A DNA stretch of 64,000 bases. It comes from Pseudoduganella rivuli. Lineage in GTDB: Bacteria > Pseudomonadota > Gammaproteobacteria > Burkholderiales > Burkholderiaceae_D. The position numbers were made by a program, and so were the translations under genes. A model generated the notes under the pieces. The model searched no databases. It saw only the letters and a program-made list of their open reading frames with translations, and was not told the origin of the DNA. The stretch covers positions 124,001 through 188,000 of the forward strand of contig NZ_WKJJ01000009.1 in the NCBI RefSeq assembly GCF_009674485.1. Direction: 5' to 3'. Of this stretch, positions 8,540-18,603 are shown piece by piece (positions within the stretch are counted from its first letter, which is position 1; each line of letters starts with the position of its first letter).

Positions 8540-9361
8540 TTACGCCTGACCCAGTTCGTCGCCCAGTTGTTTGCCACGGGCGGCGGCGGCTTTCATGGCG
8601 GTGATGATCGCCTGCTTGACGCCGCTTTCTTCCATGCTGGTCAGGGCCGCATAGGTGGTGCCGCCTTTCGACGTCACGCGTTCGCGCAGCACCGACACCG
8701 GTTCGTCCGATTGCGCCGCCAGTTGCGCCGCGCCGGTAAACGTGGCCAGCGCCAGTTGCTTGCCCTGCTCCGCGTTCAAGCCCATTTCCAGCGCCGCCTG
8801 CTGCATCGCCTCGATAAAGTAAAACACGTAGGCGGGGCCGCTGCCCGAGACCGCCGTTACCGGGTCGATCAGCGCTTCATCGTCCAGCCACACGGTGCCG
8901 CCGACCGCCTTCATGATGGCGTCCGCAGAGTCGCGCTGCGCGGCTGACACGCCGGCCGCCGCCACCATGCCGGTAATGCCCTGGCCGATCAGCGCCGGCG
9001 TATTCGGCATGGTGCGCACGATGGCGGCATAGCCACCCAGCCAGCGCGACAGGTCCGCCGCGCGGATGCCTGCGGCGATCGACAGCAGCAAGGCCTTGCC
9101 GCCGGCCGGCAGCAGCGGCAGCAGTTGCGCCGCCACTTCCTTCATGATTTGCGGTTTCACGGCCAGCACGATGACATCGGCCTGCGATACAGCGGCATCC
9201 GCGCTGGCCGCCGTGGTGACGCCATACTGGGCGCGCAGCCTGTCCAGCGACGCCGTGTTCGGATCGACCACGTGGATATTGGCGCCGGGGGTCAGTTTGC
9301 CGGCCAGGCCGGCGATCAGCGCGGCAGCCATGTTGCCGCCGCCGATAAATGCGATTTTCAT
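8540..9361 (-). CDS. proC: Pyrroline-5-carboxylate reductase
   Basis: Final step of proline synthesis: NAD(P)H-dependent reduction of pyrroline-5-carboxylate in the cytoplasm. An N-terminal Rossmann motif (FIGGGNMAAALIAGL, residues 5-19) and the C-terminal dimerisation signature (VTAVSGSGPAYVFYFIEAM near 165-183) are present. Length is 273 aa. The start codon overlaps the yggS stop by 4 bp (ATGA), so the two are translationally coupled, an arrangement common in proteobacteria. Confidence 0.97.
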   Translation of the reverse strand: MKIAFIGGGNMAAALIAGLAGKLTPGANIHVVDPNTASLDRLRAQYGVTTAASADAAVSQADVIVLAVKPQIMKEVAAQLLPLLPAGGKALLLSIAAGIRAADLSRWLGGYAAIVRTMPNTPALIGQGITGMVAAAGVSAAQRDSADAIMKAVGGTVWLDDEALIDPVTAVSGSGPAYVFYFIEAMQQAALEMGLNAEQGKQLALATFTGAAQLAAQSDEPVSVLRERVTSKGGTTYAALTSMEESGVKQAIITAMKAAAARGKQLGDELGQA

Positions 9362-10080
9362 TGAGTTTCCTTGGTGGGATAGTTGCGCGCGCCGAAAATG
9401 GCGGAGCCGACGCGGACCATGGTGGCGCCTTCCAGGATGGCGGCCCGCATGTCGCCGGACATGCCCATCGACAGCGTATCGAGCGCCAGTCCTTCGGCGC
9501 GAAGCGTGTCATACAGTGCTCGCACGCGGGCAAAGGCCGCGCGCTGCTTATCGAAGTCGTGTTCCGGCTCGGGGATCGCCATCAGGCCGCGCAGGCGCAG
9601 CTTCGGCAGCCCCGCCACGGCATGGGCCAGCGCGGCAACCTCTTGCGGCGCGGCGCCGCTCTTGCTGGCCTCGCCGCTGATGTTCACTTGCAAACAAATG
9701 TTCAGCGGGGGCAGGCTGTCCGGACGCTGGTCCGACAGGCGCTGGGCGATTTTCTCGCGCTCGACCGTGTGCACCCAGTCGAAATGCTCCGCGATGGGCC
9801 GGGTCTTGTTGCTTTGGATAGGACCGATGAAATGCCATTCCAGCGCCTGGTCCGGCGTGGGGGTGGCGCTGGCCAGGGCGCGGATTTTGTCCAGCCCTTC
9901 CTGCAGGTAGTTTTCGCCAAAGGCCAACTGGCCGCCCTGCACGGCTTCCAGCACGGCTTCGGCGCCAAAGGTTTTGGAAACCGCCAGTAATTGCACGGAA
10001 CCGGCAGCCCTGCCTGCCTCGTGCTCCGAGGCAACAATGTTGTCTATGACTGCTTGCAAGTTCCGGGCTATTCTGGACAT
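9358..10080 (-). CDS. yggS: YggS-family pyridoxal phosphate homeostasis protein
   Basis: PLP-binding protein (PLPBP/YggS) that buffers vitamin B6 and affects amino-acid metabolism; no known catalytic activity. The single-domain alanine-racemase-like barrel carries the PLP lysine in LLAVSKTF near residue 37. The C-terminal signature MGMSGDMRAAILEGATMVRVGSAIFG is typical. The ATG at 10080 gives a standard 240-aa protein; the open frame extends upstream without conservation. It is divergent from pilT and coupled to proC. Confidence 0.96.
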   Translation of the reverse strand: MSRIARNLQAVIDNIVASEHEAGRAAGSVQLLAVSKTFGAEAVLEAVQGGQLAFGENYLQEGLDKIRALASATPTPDQALEWHFIGPIQSNKTRPIAEHFDWVHTVEREKIAQRLSDQRPDSLPPLNICLQVNISGEASKSGAAPQEVAALAHAVAGLPKLRLRGLMAIPEPEHDFDKQRAAFARVRALYDTLRAEGLALDTLSMGMSGDMRAAILEGATMVRVGSAIFGARNYPTKETQ

Positions 10081-10172
10081 AATCGTTGAGCGGGAGAGTT
10101 GACATTCACTGTGCCCGCACGTACGCGCCTCCTTCGACGAAGACGCCCGCTTTGCAGGCACAGGGATTATAA

Positions 10173-11216
<1,044 letters not shown>

Positions 11217-11249
11217 GAAGTTTAGCTGTACTGACGCCCAAGGAACTTT

Positions 11250-12386
11250 ATGGAACGCGACCAGGCATCCAAATTCATGTTCGACCTGCTGCGCCTGATG
11301 CTCAGCAAGAAAGGGTCGGACTTGTTCATCACGGCCGGCTTCCCGCCCGCGATGAAAATCGACGGCAAGATGACGCCAGTCTCGGCGCAGCCACTGACCC
11401 CTGCCCACACTTCGGATCTGGCCCGTTCCATCATGAACGACAAGCAGGCGGCCGGATTTGAAATGACGAAGGAAGCCAACTTCGCCATCAGCCCGGGCGA
11501 CCTGGGACGCTTCCGCGTGTCCGCCTTCGTGCAAATGGGCGCGGTGGGCATGGTGCTGCGGACGATTAACTCGACGATCCCGAAACTGGAAGATCTGGGC
11601 CTGCCGGAAGTACTGAAGGAAGTCATCATGGCCAAGCGCGGCCTGGTGGTGATGGTGGGCGCCACGGGTTCCGGCAAATCCACGACCCTGGCCGCCATGC
11701 TGGGCTACCGCAACCACAACAGCTATGGCCACATCATCACGATTGAAGACCCGGTGGAATTCGTCCACCCGCACGGCAATTGCGTGGTCACGCAGCGCGA
11801 AGTGGGCGTCGATACGGAAGACTGGGAAATCGCGCTGAAAAACACGCTGCGCCAGGCGCCGGACGTGATCCAGATCGGCGAAATCCGCGACCGCCAGACC
11901 ATGGACCATGCGATCGCGTTCGCGGAAACCGGCCACCTGTGCCTGGCCACCCTGCACGCCAACAGCGCCAACCAGGCGCTGGACCGCATCATCAACTTCT
12001 TCCCGGAAGAACGCCGCCAGCAATTGCTGATGGATCTATCGCTGAACCTGAAAGGCATGATTTCCCAGCGCCTGATTCCCCGCAAGGAATCCAAGGGCCG
12101 CGCCGTGGCCATTGAAATCATGCTGAATTCACCGCTGATCTCCGACCTGATCTTCAAGGGCCAGGTCCATGAAATCAAGGAATTGATGAAAAAATCACGC
12201 GAACTGGGCATGCAAACCTTCGACCAGTCGCTGTTCGACCTGTACGAGGCGGACATGATCACGTATGAAGATGCGCTGCGCAACGCGGATTCCGTCAACG
12301 ATTTGCGCCTGCAAATCAAGCTGGAAAGCAAGGCCGCGAAAAACCGCGACATGTCGGCCGGTACCGAACACCTCAACATCGTATAG
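11250..12386 (+). CDS. pilU: Type IV pilus ATPase PilU
   Basis: PilT-dependent accessory retraction ATPase. Walker A is GATGSGKS at about residues 137-144, then GEIRDRQTMDHAIAFAETGHLCLATLHANSANQ covers the Walker B and His boxes. The AIRNLIRE motif of PilT is replaced by LISDLIFKGQVHEIKELM. It follows pilT by 33 bp in the same direction, the classic pilTU operon. Length is 378 aa, close to Pseudomonas PilU. It is clearly similar to the PilU-like protein at 2.2-3.4 kb but lacks that protein's acidic tail. Confidence 0.97.
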   Translation: MERDQASKFMFDLLRLMLSKKGSDLFITAGFPPAMKIDGKMTPVSAQPLTPAHTSDLARSIMNDKQAAGFEMTKEANFAISPGDLGRFRVSAFVQMGAVGMVLRTINSTIPKLEDLGLPEVLKEVIMAKRGLVVMVGATGSGKSTTLAAMLGYRNHNSYGHIITIEDPVEFVHPHGNCVVTQREVGVDTEDWEIALKNTLRQAPDVIQIGEIRDRQTMDHAIAFAETGHLCLATLHANSANQALDRIINFFPEERRQQLLMDLSLNLKGMISQRLIPRKESKGRAVAIEIMLNSPLISDLIFKGQVHEIKELMKKSRELGMQTFDQSLFDLYEADMITYEDALRNADSVNDLRLQIKLESKAAKNRDMSAGTEHLNIV

Positions 12387-12395
12387 GAATTAACA

Positions 12396-12881
12396 ATGAC
12401 CACTGTCTTCGATTTCAACGCCGATTCGCTGGCCGGCAAGCCTGTCGACCTGTCGCAATACAAGGGCAAAGTGCTGCTGATCGTGAATACCGCCAGCAAG
12501 TGCGGCTTCACGCCGCAATACGAAGGCCTGGAATCGGTTTACCAGCAATTCAAGGACAAAGGCGTGGAAGTGCTGGGCTTCCCGTGCAACCAGTTTGGTT
12601 CGCAGGAGCCGGGCGCTGAAGAGGAAATCGGCGCGTTTTGCCAGAAAAACTATGGTGTCAGCTTCCCCATGTTTTCCAAGATCGACGTCAACGGCGACGA
12701 TGCGCACCCGCTGTACAAGCACTTGAAAAAAGCGTCGCCCGGCTTGCTGGGCACCGAAGGCATCAAGTGGAACTTCACCAAGTTCCTGGTTCGCAAAGAC
12801 GGTACGGTGTATAAACGCTACGCGCCCACCACCAAACCGGAAGAAATGACGGGCGATATAGAGAAATTGCTGGCAGAATAG
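12396..12881 (+). CDS. Glutathione peroxidase family protein (cysteine type)
   Basis: Thiol peroxidase reducing hydrogen peroxide or lipid hydroperoxides. The catalytic tetrad is visible as Cys36 (NTASKCGFT), Gln70 (CNQFGSQEPG), Trp125 and Asn126 (KWNF). Cys64 in GFPCNQFG is a candidate resolving cysteine, so the reductant may be thioredoxin rather than glutathione. The enzyme uses Cys, not selenocysteine. Length 161 aa is typical of bacterial Gpx/BtuE. It starts 9 bp after pilU and is followed by a strong terminator. Confidence 0.95.
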   Translation: MTTVFDFNADSLAGKPVDLSQYKGKVLLIVNTASKCGFTPQYEGLESVYQQFKDKGVEVLGFPCNQFGSQEPGAEEEIGAFCQKNYGVSFPMFSKIDVNGDDAHPLYKHLKKASPGLLGTEGIKWNFTKFLVRKDGTVYKRYAPTTKPEEMTGDIEKLLAE

Positions 12882-12892
12882 CCGCTTCCCAG

Positions 12893-12920
12893 CCCGGCCC
12901 GCGCCGGGCGTTGTTTTTTA
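12893..12920 (+). terminator. Rho-independent terminator after the pilTU-gpx unit
   Basis: A perfect 7-bp stem GCCCGGC / GCCGGGC with a 4-base loop is followed by GTTGTTTTTT. It ends 10 bp before the hybrid kinase start codon, so the kinase gene needs either readthrough or a start site within this region. Confidence 0.85.
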
Positions 12921-12930
12921 TGGTGCCACC

Positions 12931-15900
12931 ATGAGCACAGTCACCGCGTACCTCACGCAACTGTTTTCCCCTCCCGCCGATCCATCCTTGCTGACTTACG
13001 GGATCTATGATCCGTGGCTGGTCATCCTGTCCGTGGTGGTGGCCAGTTTTTCGTCATGGATGGGATTGCAGATGGCTGGCCAGGCCGCCACCGCATCGTC
13101 GCCCAACCTGCGCCGCGCCGCGCTGTTGACGGGCAGCCTGGCGTTGGGCAGCGGCGTCTGGGCCATGCATTTCATCGGCATGCTGGCCTTTAACCTGTGC
13201 ACCGGCGTCGAATATGACCGCGCGCTGACCATCTGGTCGATGTTGCCCAGCATCGCGGCATCTTCCGTGGCGCTGACGCTGATCGGCCGCAAGCGCATCA
13301 ATGGCTGGCAATTGCTGACCGGTGGCGTGCTGGTGGGGGCAGGCATCGGCGCCATGCATTACACCGGCATGGCGGCGATGCGCAGCCCGCTCGAATTGCG
13401 CTATGACCCGTGGATGTTCGGCCTGTCGATCCTGGTGGCGGTGGCGCTGGCCACGCTGGCGCTGTGGGTGCGCTTCGGCCTGTCGATGCTGCGCACGTGG
13501 ATGTCGGAGGCGACACGGCTGGGTATTGCCGGCGTCACGATGGGGTGCGCCATCGCCGGCATGCATTACACCGGCATGGCGGCGGCGCGTTTCGTGGGCC
13601 GCGTGGAACCCGACGCCACCAGTGAAATCCTCAATGCGCCATTCCTGGCGCTGGCCGTCTCAATGACCACCGCTGTCTTCACGCTGCTGGTGACGTCGGC
13701 CAACGGCTTGCTGCGCTACCGCGCGCTGTTTTTCCAGCTGCGCGAAAGCGAATCGTGGATGCGCGCGCTGCTGGAAACCGCGGTCGACGGCGTGGTCACC
13801 GTGGAATCGGACGGCACCATCCGCGAATTCAATAAGTCGGCGGAGCGCATCTTTGGCTGGAAGCGGGAAGAAATCGTCGGCAAGAATGTGCGCCTGCTGA
13901 TTGCCGATCCGGCCCGCTCCGCGCGCGACGGCTTGCTCAGCCATTTGAAAGACGGGCGGGAAGGCATGATCGGCGAGAGCCAGGATATCCTCGGCTTGCA
14001 CAAGAGCGGCGCCAAGGTACCGGTACGTAACGCGTATGGCCACGCGCGGCTGGCGAACCAGGATTTGTACGTATGCTTCGTCACGGACATCAGCGAGCGC
14101 AAGGCGATGGAACAGGCGCTGCGCGACAGCGAACAGCAATTCCGCTCGCTGATCGGCAACATCCCCGGAATCTCGTACCGCGCGCTGCATGCGCCAGGCT
14201 GGCCGATGGTGTTCGTCAGCGCGGCCGTGGAAACCCTGACGGGCTACCCGCCGGAAGAATTCGTCGGCGCGCCCGCCGCGCGGCTGTATGGCGACTTGAT
14301 CCACCCGGACGACCATGAACACGTGGCGCGGGGACTGGAGGAAGCGATTTCGCGCAGCGAGCCGTTCACCATCGAGTACCGGCTGCGCCACCGCGACGGC
14401 AGCATCCGCTGGATGTGGGAAAACGGCAGCGCCATTTTCGACGACAAGGGCCGGGTCAAATGGCTGGACGGCGTGATCCTCGATATTTCCGGACGGCGCC
14501 AGATGGAAGAAGAGTTGCGCACGGCGAAAGAGCGCGCCGAGCAGGCCGCCGCCGCACGGGCTGCTTTCCTGGCCAACATGAGCCACGAAATCCGCACGCC
14601 GATGAATTCCATCCTGGGTTTTACCGACGTGCTATTACAGGGCGACCTGGCGGCCGACCAGCGCCGCCACCTGGACACGGTGCGCAATTCCGCCCGTTCG
14701 CTGCTGCGCTTGCTGAACGAAATCCTCGACACGGCGAAGCTGGACAAGGGCGCCGTGGAACTGGAAGAAAGCGATTACAACCTGCTGGCGCTGGTCGATG
14801 AATTGTCGTCGACGATGGGCGCCAATGCCGCCGCCAAAGGACTGGCGCTGACCGTGCAGTACAGCGACGCGTTGCCGCATCGCCTGCGCGGCGATGAATT
14901 GCGCGTGCGCCAGGTATTGACCAATTTACTGGGCAACGCCATCAAGTTCACAGGCACGGGTCATGTCGCGCTGACCCTGGCGCAGGACGAACAGGACGGC
15001 CTGGATCAGCTGCATATCACGGTGGCCGACACCGGCATCGGGATTCCGGAAAACCGCCTGGCCGCGATTTTTGAACCGTTCATGCAAGCGGATGCGTCGA
15101 TGAACCGGCGTTATGGCGGCACCGGCCTGGGCACCACGATTTGCAAACAGTTGACGGAATTGATGGGCGGCCGTATCTGGGCCACCAGCGTCGAAGGCCA
15201 GGGCAGCGAATTCCACGTGCAGTTGCCGCTGGTGTACGCCTCCGAGCAATCCGATGCGGCGCCCGAGAGCCTGCAACCCTTGCCGCAATTACCGGCGCTG
15301 CGCTTCCTGGCGGCCGACGATGTGCCGCAAAACCTGGAATTGCTGACTTTATTGCTGGGCAAACGGGGCCACTCCGTGGTCACCGTGGGCGATGGCGCCG
15401 CCGCCGTGCGGATGGCGGAGGAAGGACAGTTCGACGTGATCCTGATGGATGTGCAAATGCCATTCATGGACGGGCTGGAAGCCACGCGCCGCATCCGCGC
15501 CGCCGAAGCGGAGCTGGGCCGCCCGCGCGTCCCCATCATCGCGATGACGGCCAGCGTGCTGGAAAAAGACCGCGAAGCCACCAGCATCGCCGGCATGGAT
15601 GGATTTGCACCGAAGCCGGTCGACATGCCGGTGCTGGTGCGCGAACTGGCGCGCGTGCTGGGGCTGGACACGGGCGGCGCGGTACAAGCCGGCGGCAGTG
15701 GCGCTTCGCACGTCCTGAACCTGGTGCAAGGCTTGCGGCGCTGGGGTGAGCAGGAACAGCCGTATTACCGCGCGCTGCACACCTTTGTGCAGGAACGGAT
15801 GCAGCTGGGCCATGAACTGAGCCGTCACGCCGCAGAAGAACGCTACCAGGATGGCGCCGCCCTGACCCACCAGGTCAAGGGCGTTGCAGCCAACCTGGGA

Positions 15901-16374
15901 CTGGAACTGCTTGCCACCACGCTGGACCACCTGGAACATGCGTGGGCGCAGGCCGCCGCCAATGCCGATGCGTCGATCGACGACCCCGATGCGCGGCAGT
16001 CACTGGCGGCGCTGCTGGCGCAAGCCAGCGAACAGGTGGCCATCGCCTGCGCCGCCATCACCACCGTGCTGGCAGCATCGTCCGCCGCACCCGCCACGGC
16101 AAGCGACAACCACAGCGCGGCTGCCGCAAGGCCGCCGCTCAATGCCCAGCGCATCACCGCGTTGGCCGAACAATTGCACAGTTCCATCGACAGCGGCGCA
16201 TTTGACGACGCCCTGCTGCACGACTTTGCGCAGGCGCTGGACGGCCACGTGGCGCCGGCCCGGCTCGATGAACTGCGCAGTGCGATGGATAATTTTGATT
16301 TCAGCGTGGCCCATGCGCGGCTGGAGGCGCTGCTGGCGGCGTGCCTGCCGCCATCGGCCGGGAGTACACCATGA
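12931..16374 (+). CDS. MHYT-domain hybrid sensor histidine kinase with two PAS domains, receiver and Hpt
   Basis: A 1147-residue membrane phosphorelay protein. Order: seven-helix MHYT sensor (about 25-255) with three motifs, MHFIGM at 79, MHYTGM at 142 and MHYTGM at 211, proposed in this family to bind metal and sense a diatomic gas; PAS (about 270-390); PAS with PAC (about 400-515); HisKA with His552 in FLANMSHEIRTPMN; ATPase domain (DTGIGIP, GGTGLG, about 665-780); receiver with Asp840 in LMDVQMPFMDG; Hpt with His980 in THQVKGVAANLG. About 100 C-terminal residues of low complexity follow. Its stop overlaps the start of the HD-GYP gene, which makes that protein the likely output. Confidence 0.93.
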   Translation: MSTVTAYLTQLFSPPADPSLLTYGIYDPWLVILSVVVASFSSWMGLQMAGQAATASSPNLRRAALLTGSLALGSGVWAMHFIGMLAFNLCTGVEYDRALTIWSMLPSIAASSVALTLIGRKRINGWQLLTGGVLVGAGIGAMHYTGMAAMRSPLELRYDPWMFGLSILVAVALATLALWVRFGLSMLRTWMSEATRLGIAGVTMGCAIAGMHYTGMAAARFVGRVEPDATSEILNAPFLALAVSMTTAVFTLLVTSANGLLRYRALFFQLRESESWMRALLETAVDGVVTVESDGTIREFNKSAERIFGWKREEIVGKNVRLLIADPARSARDGLLSHLKDGREGMIGESQDILGLHKSGAKVPVRNAYGHARLANQDLYVCFVTDISERKAMEQALRDSEQQFRSLIGNIPGISYRALHAPGWPMVFVSAAVETLTGYPPEEFVGAPAARLYGDLIHPDDHEHVARGLEEAISRSEPFTIEYRLRHRDGSIRWMWENGSAIFDDKGRVKWLDGVILDISGRRQMEEELRTAKERAEQAAAARAAFLANMSHEIRTPMNSILGFTDVLLQGDLAADQRRHLDTVRNSARSLLRLLNEILDTAKLDKGAVELEESDYNLLALVDELSSTMGANAAAKGLALTVQYSDALPHRLRGDELRVRQVLTNLLGNAIKFTGTGHVALTLAQDEQDGLDQLHITVADTGIGIPENRLAAIFEPFMQADASMNRRYGGTGLGTTICKQLTELMGGRIWATSVEGQGSEFHVQLPLVYASEQSDAAPESLQPLPQLPALRFLAADDVPQNLELLTLLLGKRGHSVVTVGDGAAAVRMAEEGQFDVILMDVQMPFMDGLEATRRIRAAEAELGRPRVPIIAMTASVLEKDREATSIAGMDGFAPKPVDMPVLVRELARVLGLDTGGAVQAGGSGASHVLNLVQGLRRWGEQEQPYYRALHTFVQERMQLGHELSRHAAEERYQDGAALTHQVKGVAANLGLELLATTLDHLEHAWAQAAANADASIDDPDARQSLAALLAQASEQVAIACAAITTVLAASSAAPATASDNHSAAAARPPLNAQRITALAEQLHSSIDSGAFDDALLHDFAQALDGHVAPARLDELRSAMDNFDFSVAHARLEALLAACLPPSAGSTP

Positions 16375-17363
16375 ATAACAAGCGCCAGCCCATTATCCTG
16401 GCAGTCGATGACGAACCCATCAACCTGCAGTTGCTGCGGCAAATCCTGCAAGACCGCTACCGCCTGCTGTTTGCCAAGGATGGTCCGCGCGCGCTGGAAC
16501 TGGCCGCGCGCGAACAGCCTGACCTGATCCTGTTGGATGTCATGATGCCCGACATGACGGGCTATGAAGTGTGCCAACACTTGAAAGCCGATCCTGTCAC
16601 GGCAGGCATACCCGTGATCTTTGTCACGGCGCTGACGGACACGGTCGATGAAGTGGCGGGCTTCGATGCGGGCGGCGTCGACTACATCACCAAGCCCGTC
16701 AGCCCGCCCGTGGTGAAAGCGCGCGTACAACTGCACTTGTCGCTGGTGCGCATGGATGAACTGAAAGCCAGCCGGCTGGAAATCGTGCAGCGCCTTGGCC
16801 TGGCGGCGGAATACAAGGACAACGAGACGGGCCTGCACGTGATCCGCATGAGCCATTACGCGCGCCTGCTGGGCACTGCGGCGGGAATGCATGAAGATGA
16901 CGTCGACGATTTGTTCAATGCGGCGCCCATGCACGACATCGGCAAGATCGGCATTCCCGACCGCATCCTGCAAAAGCCCGCCAAACTCGATGCCGACGAA
17001 TGGCGCGAGATGCAAAAACACCCGACCATCGGCGCCAGCATTATCGGTGACCATGCGACCGGCATGCTGGCCGTGGCGTACGACGTGGCGCGCACGCACC
17101 ATGAAAAATGGGATGGCAGCGGTTATCCGGCCGGGCTGAAAGGCGAAGAGATCCCGCTGGCGGGACGCATCGTGGCGATTGCCGACGTGTTCGACGCGCT
17201 GACGTCGATACGGCCATACAAACGCGCGTGGACCGTGGAACAGGCTTGCGACCATTTGCTGGCGCAGCGGGGGCTGCATTTCGATCCCGCGCTGGTGGAC
17301 TTGTTCCTCGGCCTGATTCCGCAGGCGGAGGAAATCATGAACAAGTGGGCGGAGCGGGATTAA
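16371..17363 (+). CDS. Response regulator with HD-GYP cyclic-di-GMP phosphodiesterase domain
   Basis: RpfG-type regulator: receiver domain (residues 8-125, phosphoacceptor Asp56 in LLDVMMPDM) joined to an HD-GYP domain. The catalytic HD is at His188-Asp189 (PMHDIGKIG) and GYP at 251-253 (HEKWDGSGYPAGLKG), so phosphodiesterase activity is expected. The start ATG overlaps the kinase stop by 4 bp (ATGA), giving coupled synthesis. Together they form a pathway that would convert a membrane signal into lower cyclic-di-GMP. The 3' end overlaps the convergent glcF gene by 29 bp. Confidence 0.95.
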   Translation: MNNKRQPIILAVDDEPINLQLLRQILQDRYRLLFAKDGPRALELAAREQPDLILLDVMMPDMTGYEVCQHLKADPVTAGIPVIFVTALTDTVDEVAGFDAGGVDYITKPVSPPVVKARVQLHLSLVRMDELKASRLEIVQRLGLAAEYKDNETGLHVIRMSHYARLLGTAAGMHEDDVDDLFNAAPMHDIGKIGIPDRILQKPAKLDADEWREMQKHPTIGASIIGDHATGMLAVAYDVARTHHEKWDGSGYPAGLKGEEIPLAGRIVAIADVFDALTSIRPYKRAWTVEQACDHLLAQRGLHFDPALVDLFLGLIPQAEEIMNKWAERD

Positions 17364-18603
17364 GGGCGTGTTCCAGTACTTCAATCCAGTGCAGCACCGG
17401 CTTGTCCGTCCCGGCTTGCAGGTGCACCTGGCAGCCGATGTTGGCGGTTGCATAGGCCGGCGCACCGGTATCGTCCAGCGCAGCCAGCTTGCGCGCGCGC
17501 AGTTGCGCGGCCATTTCCGGCTGCAGCATCGAATAGGTACCCGCCGAGCCGCAGCACAGGTGGCTGTCCGCACACAATGAAACGTTGACGCCGGCCGCAC
17601 GCAGCACCTGTTCCGCCTTGCCGCGGATTTGCTGGCCATGCTGCAAGGTGCACGGCGGGTGGTAGGCAATGCGATCACCGCCTGTCGCCTGGCGCTGCCC
17701 CGCCAGTTCCCGCACCTGTTCCTCGAATCCCGCCAGCACTTCGCTTAAGTCCAGTGTCATCGCGGAGATGCGCTGCGCCCTGGCCGCATAAGCGGGATCG
17801 TGCGCCAGCAAATGGCCATATTCCTTGACGCTGGCGCCGCAGCCGGAAGCCGTCATGACGATGGCTTCCGCATGGGGTGCTCCATGCTCGCCCGACACGT
17901 GGGGCCACCATGCATCGATATTGCGGCGCATGTCGTCCAGGCCGCCGTCATGGTCGTTCAGGTGGTAGCGCAGCGCGCCGCAGCAGCCGGCTTCCGGCGC
18001 GGCATACAGGGCCACGCCCAGCGCATCGAGCACGCGTGCGGCCGCCGCGTTGATCGATGGCGCCAGTCCCGGCTGCACGCACCCCTGCAGCACCAGCATG
18101 CGGCGCGCATGCGCGCGCTGCGGCCACGTTCCGGCCGGGCGCGCGGGGACCAGCTTGTCCTGCAAGTCTTTCGACAGCAAGGGCCGCACCAGCCGCCCCA
18201 GTTTAACCGCGGGCGTGAACAGCCAGCGGCGCGGCAACGTTTCCTTCAGCACGTAGCGCTTGATGCGTTCCGGCAGCGCACGCGGCACTTTTTGTTCGAC
18301 CACCTTGCGGCCGATATCGGCCAGCCGGCCATAGCGTACGCCGGACGGGCACGTGCTTTCACAGCTGCGGCACGTCAGGCAACGGTCCAGGTGCAACTGC
18401 GTCTTGTCCGTGACCGGCGCCCCTTCCAGCACTTGCTTGATCAGGTAAATCCGGCCACGCGGACCATCCAGTTCATCACCCAGCAACTGGTACGTGGGGC
18501 ACGTGGCGGTGCAAAAGCCGCAGTGCACGCAGGCGCGCAGGATGGCTTCCGCTTCGTCGCCGTCGCGCGTGTTCTTGATGAAGTCCGCCAGGTTAGTTTG
18601 CAT
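17335..18603 (-). CDS. glcF: Glycolate oxidase iron-sulfur subunit GlcF
   Basis: Electron-transfer subunit of membrane-associated glycolate dehydrogenase. Two ferredoxin-type clusters are evident: CVHCGFCTATCP (Cys25, 28, 31, 35) and CLTCRSCESTCP (Cys75, 78, 81, 85). Two cysteine-rich CCG-type motifs follow (AGCCGALRYH, LCCGSAGTY). The start at MQTNLADF gives 422 aa; it lies inside the glcE 3' end (11-bp overlap), so the genes are coupled. It converges with the HD-GYP gene and overlaps it slightly. Confidence 0.96.
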   Translation of the reverse strand: MQTNLADFIKNTRDGDEAEAILRACVHCGFCTATCPTYQLLGDELDGPRGRIYLIKQVLEGAPVTDKTQLHLDRCLTCRSCESTCPSGVRYGRLADIGRKVVEQKVPRALPERIKRYVLKETLPRRWLFTPAVKLGRLVRPLLSKDLQDKLVPARPAGTWPQRAHARRMLVLQGCVQPGLAPSINAAAARVLDALGVALYAAPEAGCCGALRYHLNDHDGGLDDMRRNIDAWWPHVSGEHGAPHAEAIVMTASGCGASVKEYGHLLAHDPAYAARAQRISAMTLDLSEVLAGFEEQVRELAGQRQATGGDRIAYHPPCTLQHGQQIRGKAEQVLRAAGVNVSLCADSHLCCGSAGTYSMLQPEMAAQLRARKLAALDDTGAPAYATANIGCQVHLQAGTDKPVLHWIEVLEHALNPAPPTCS

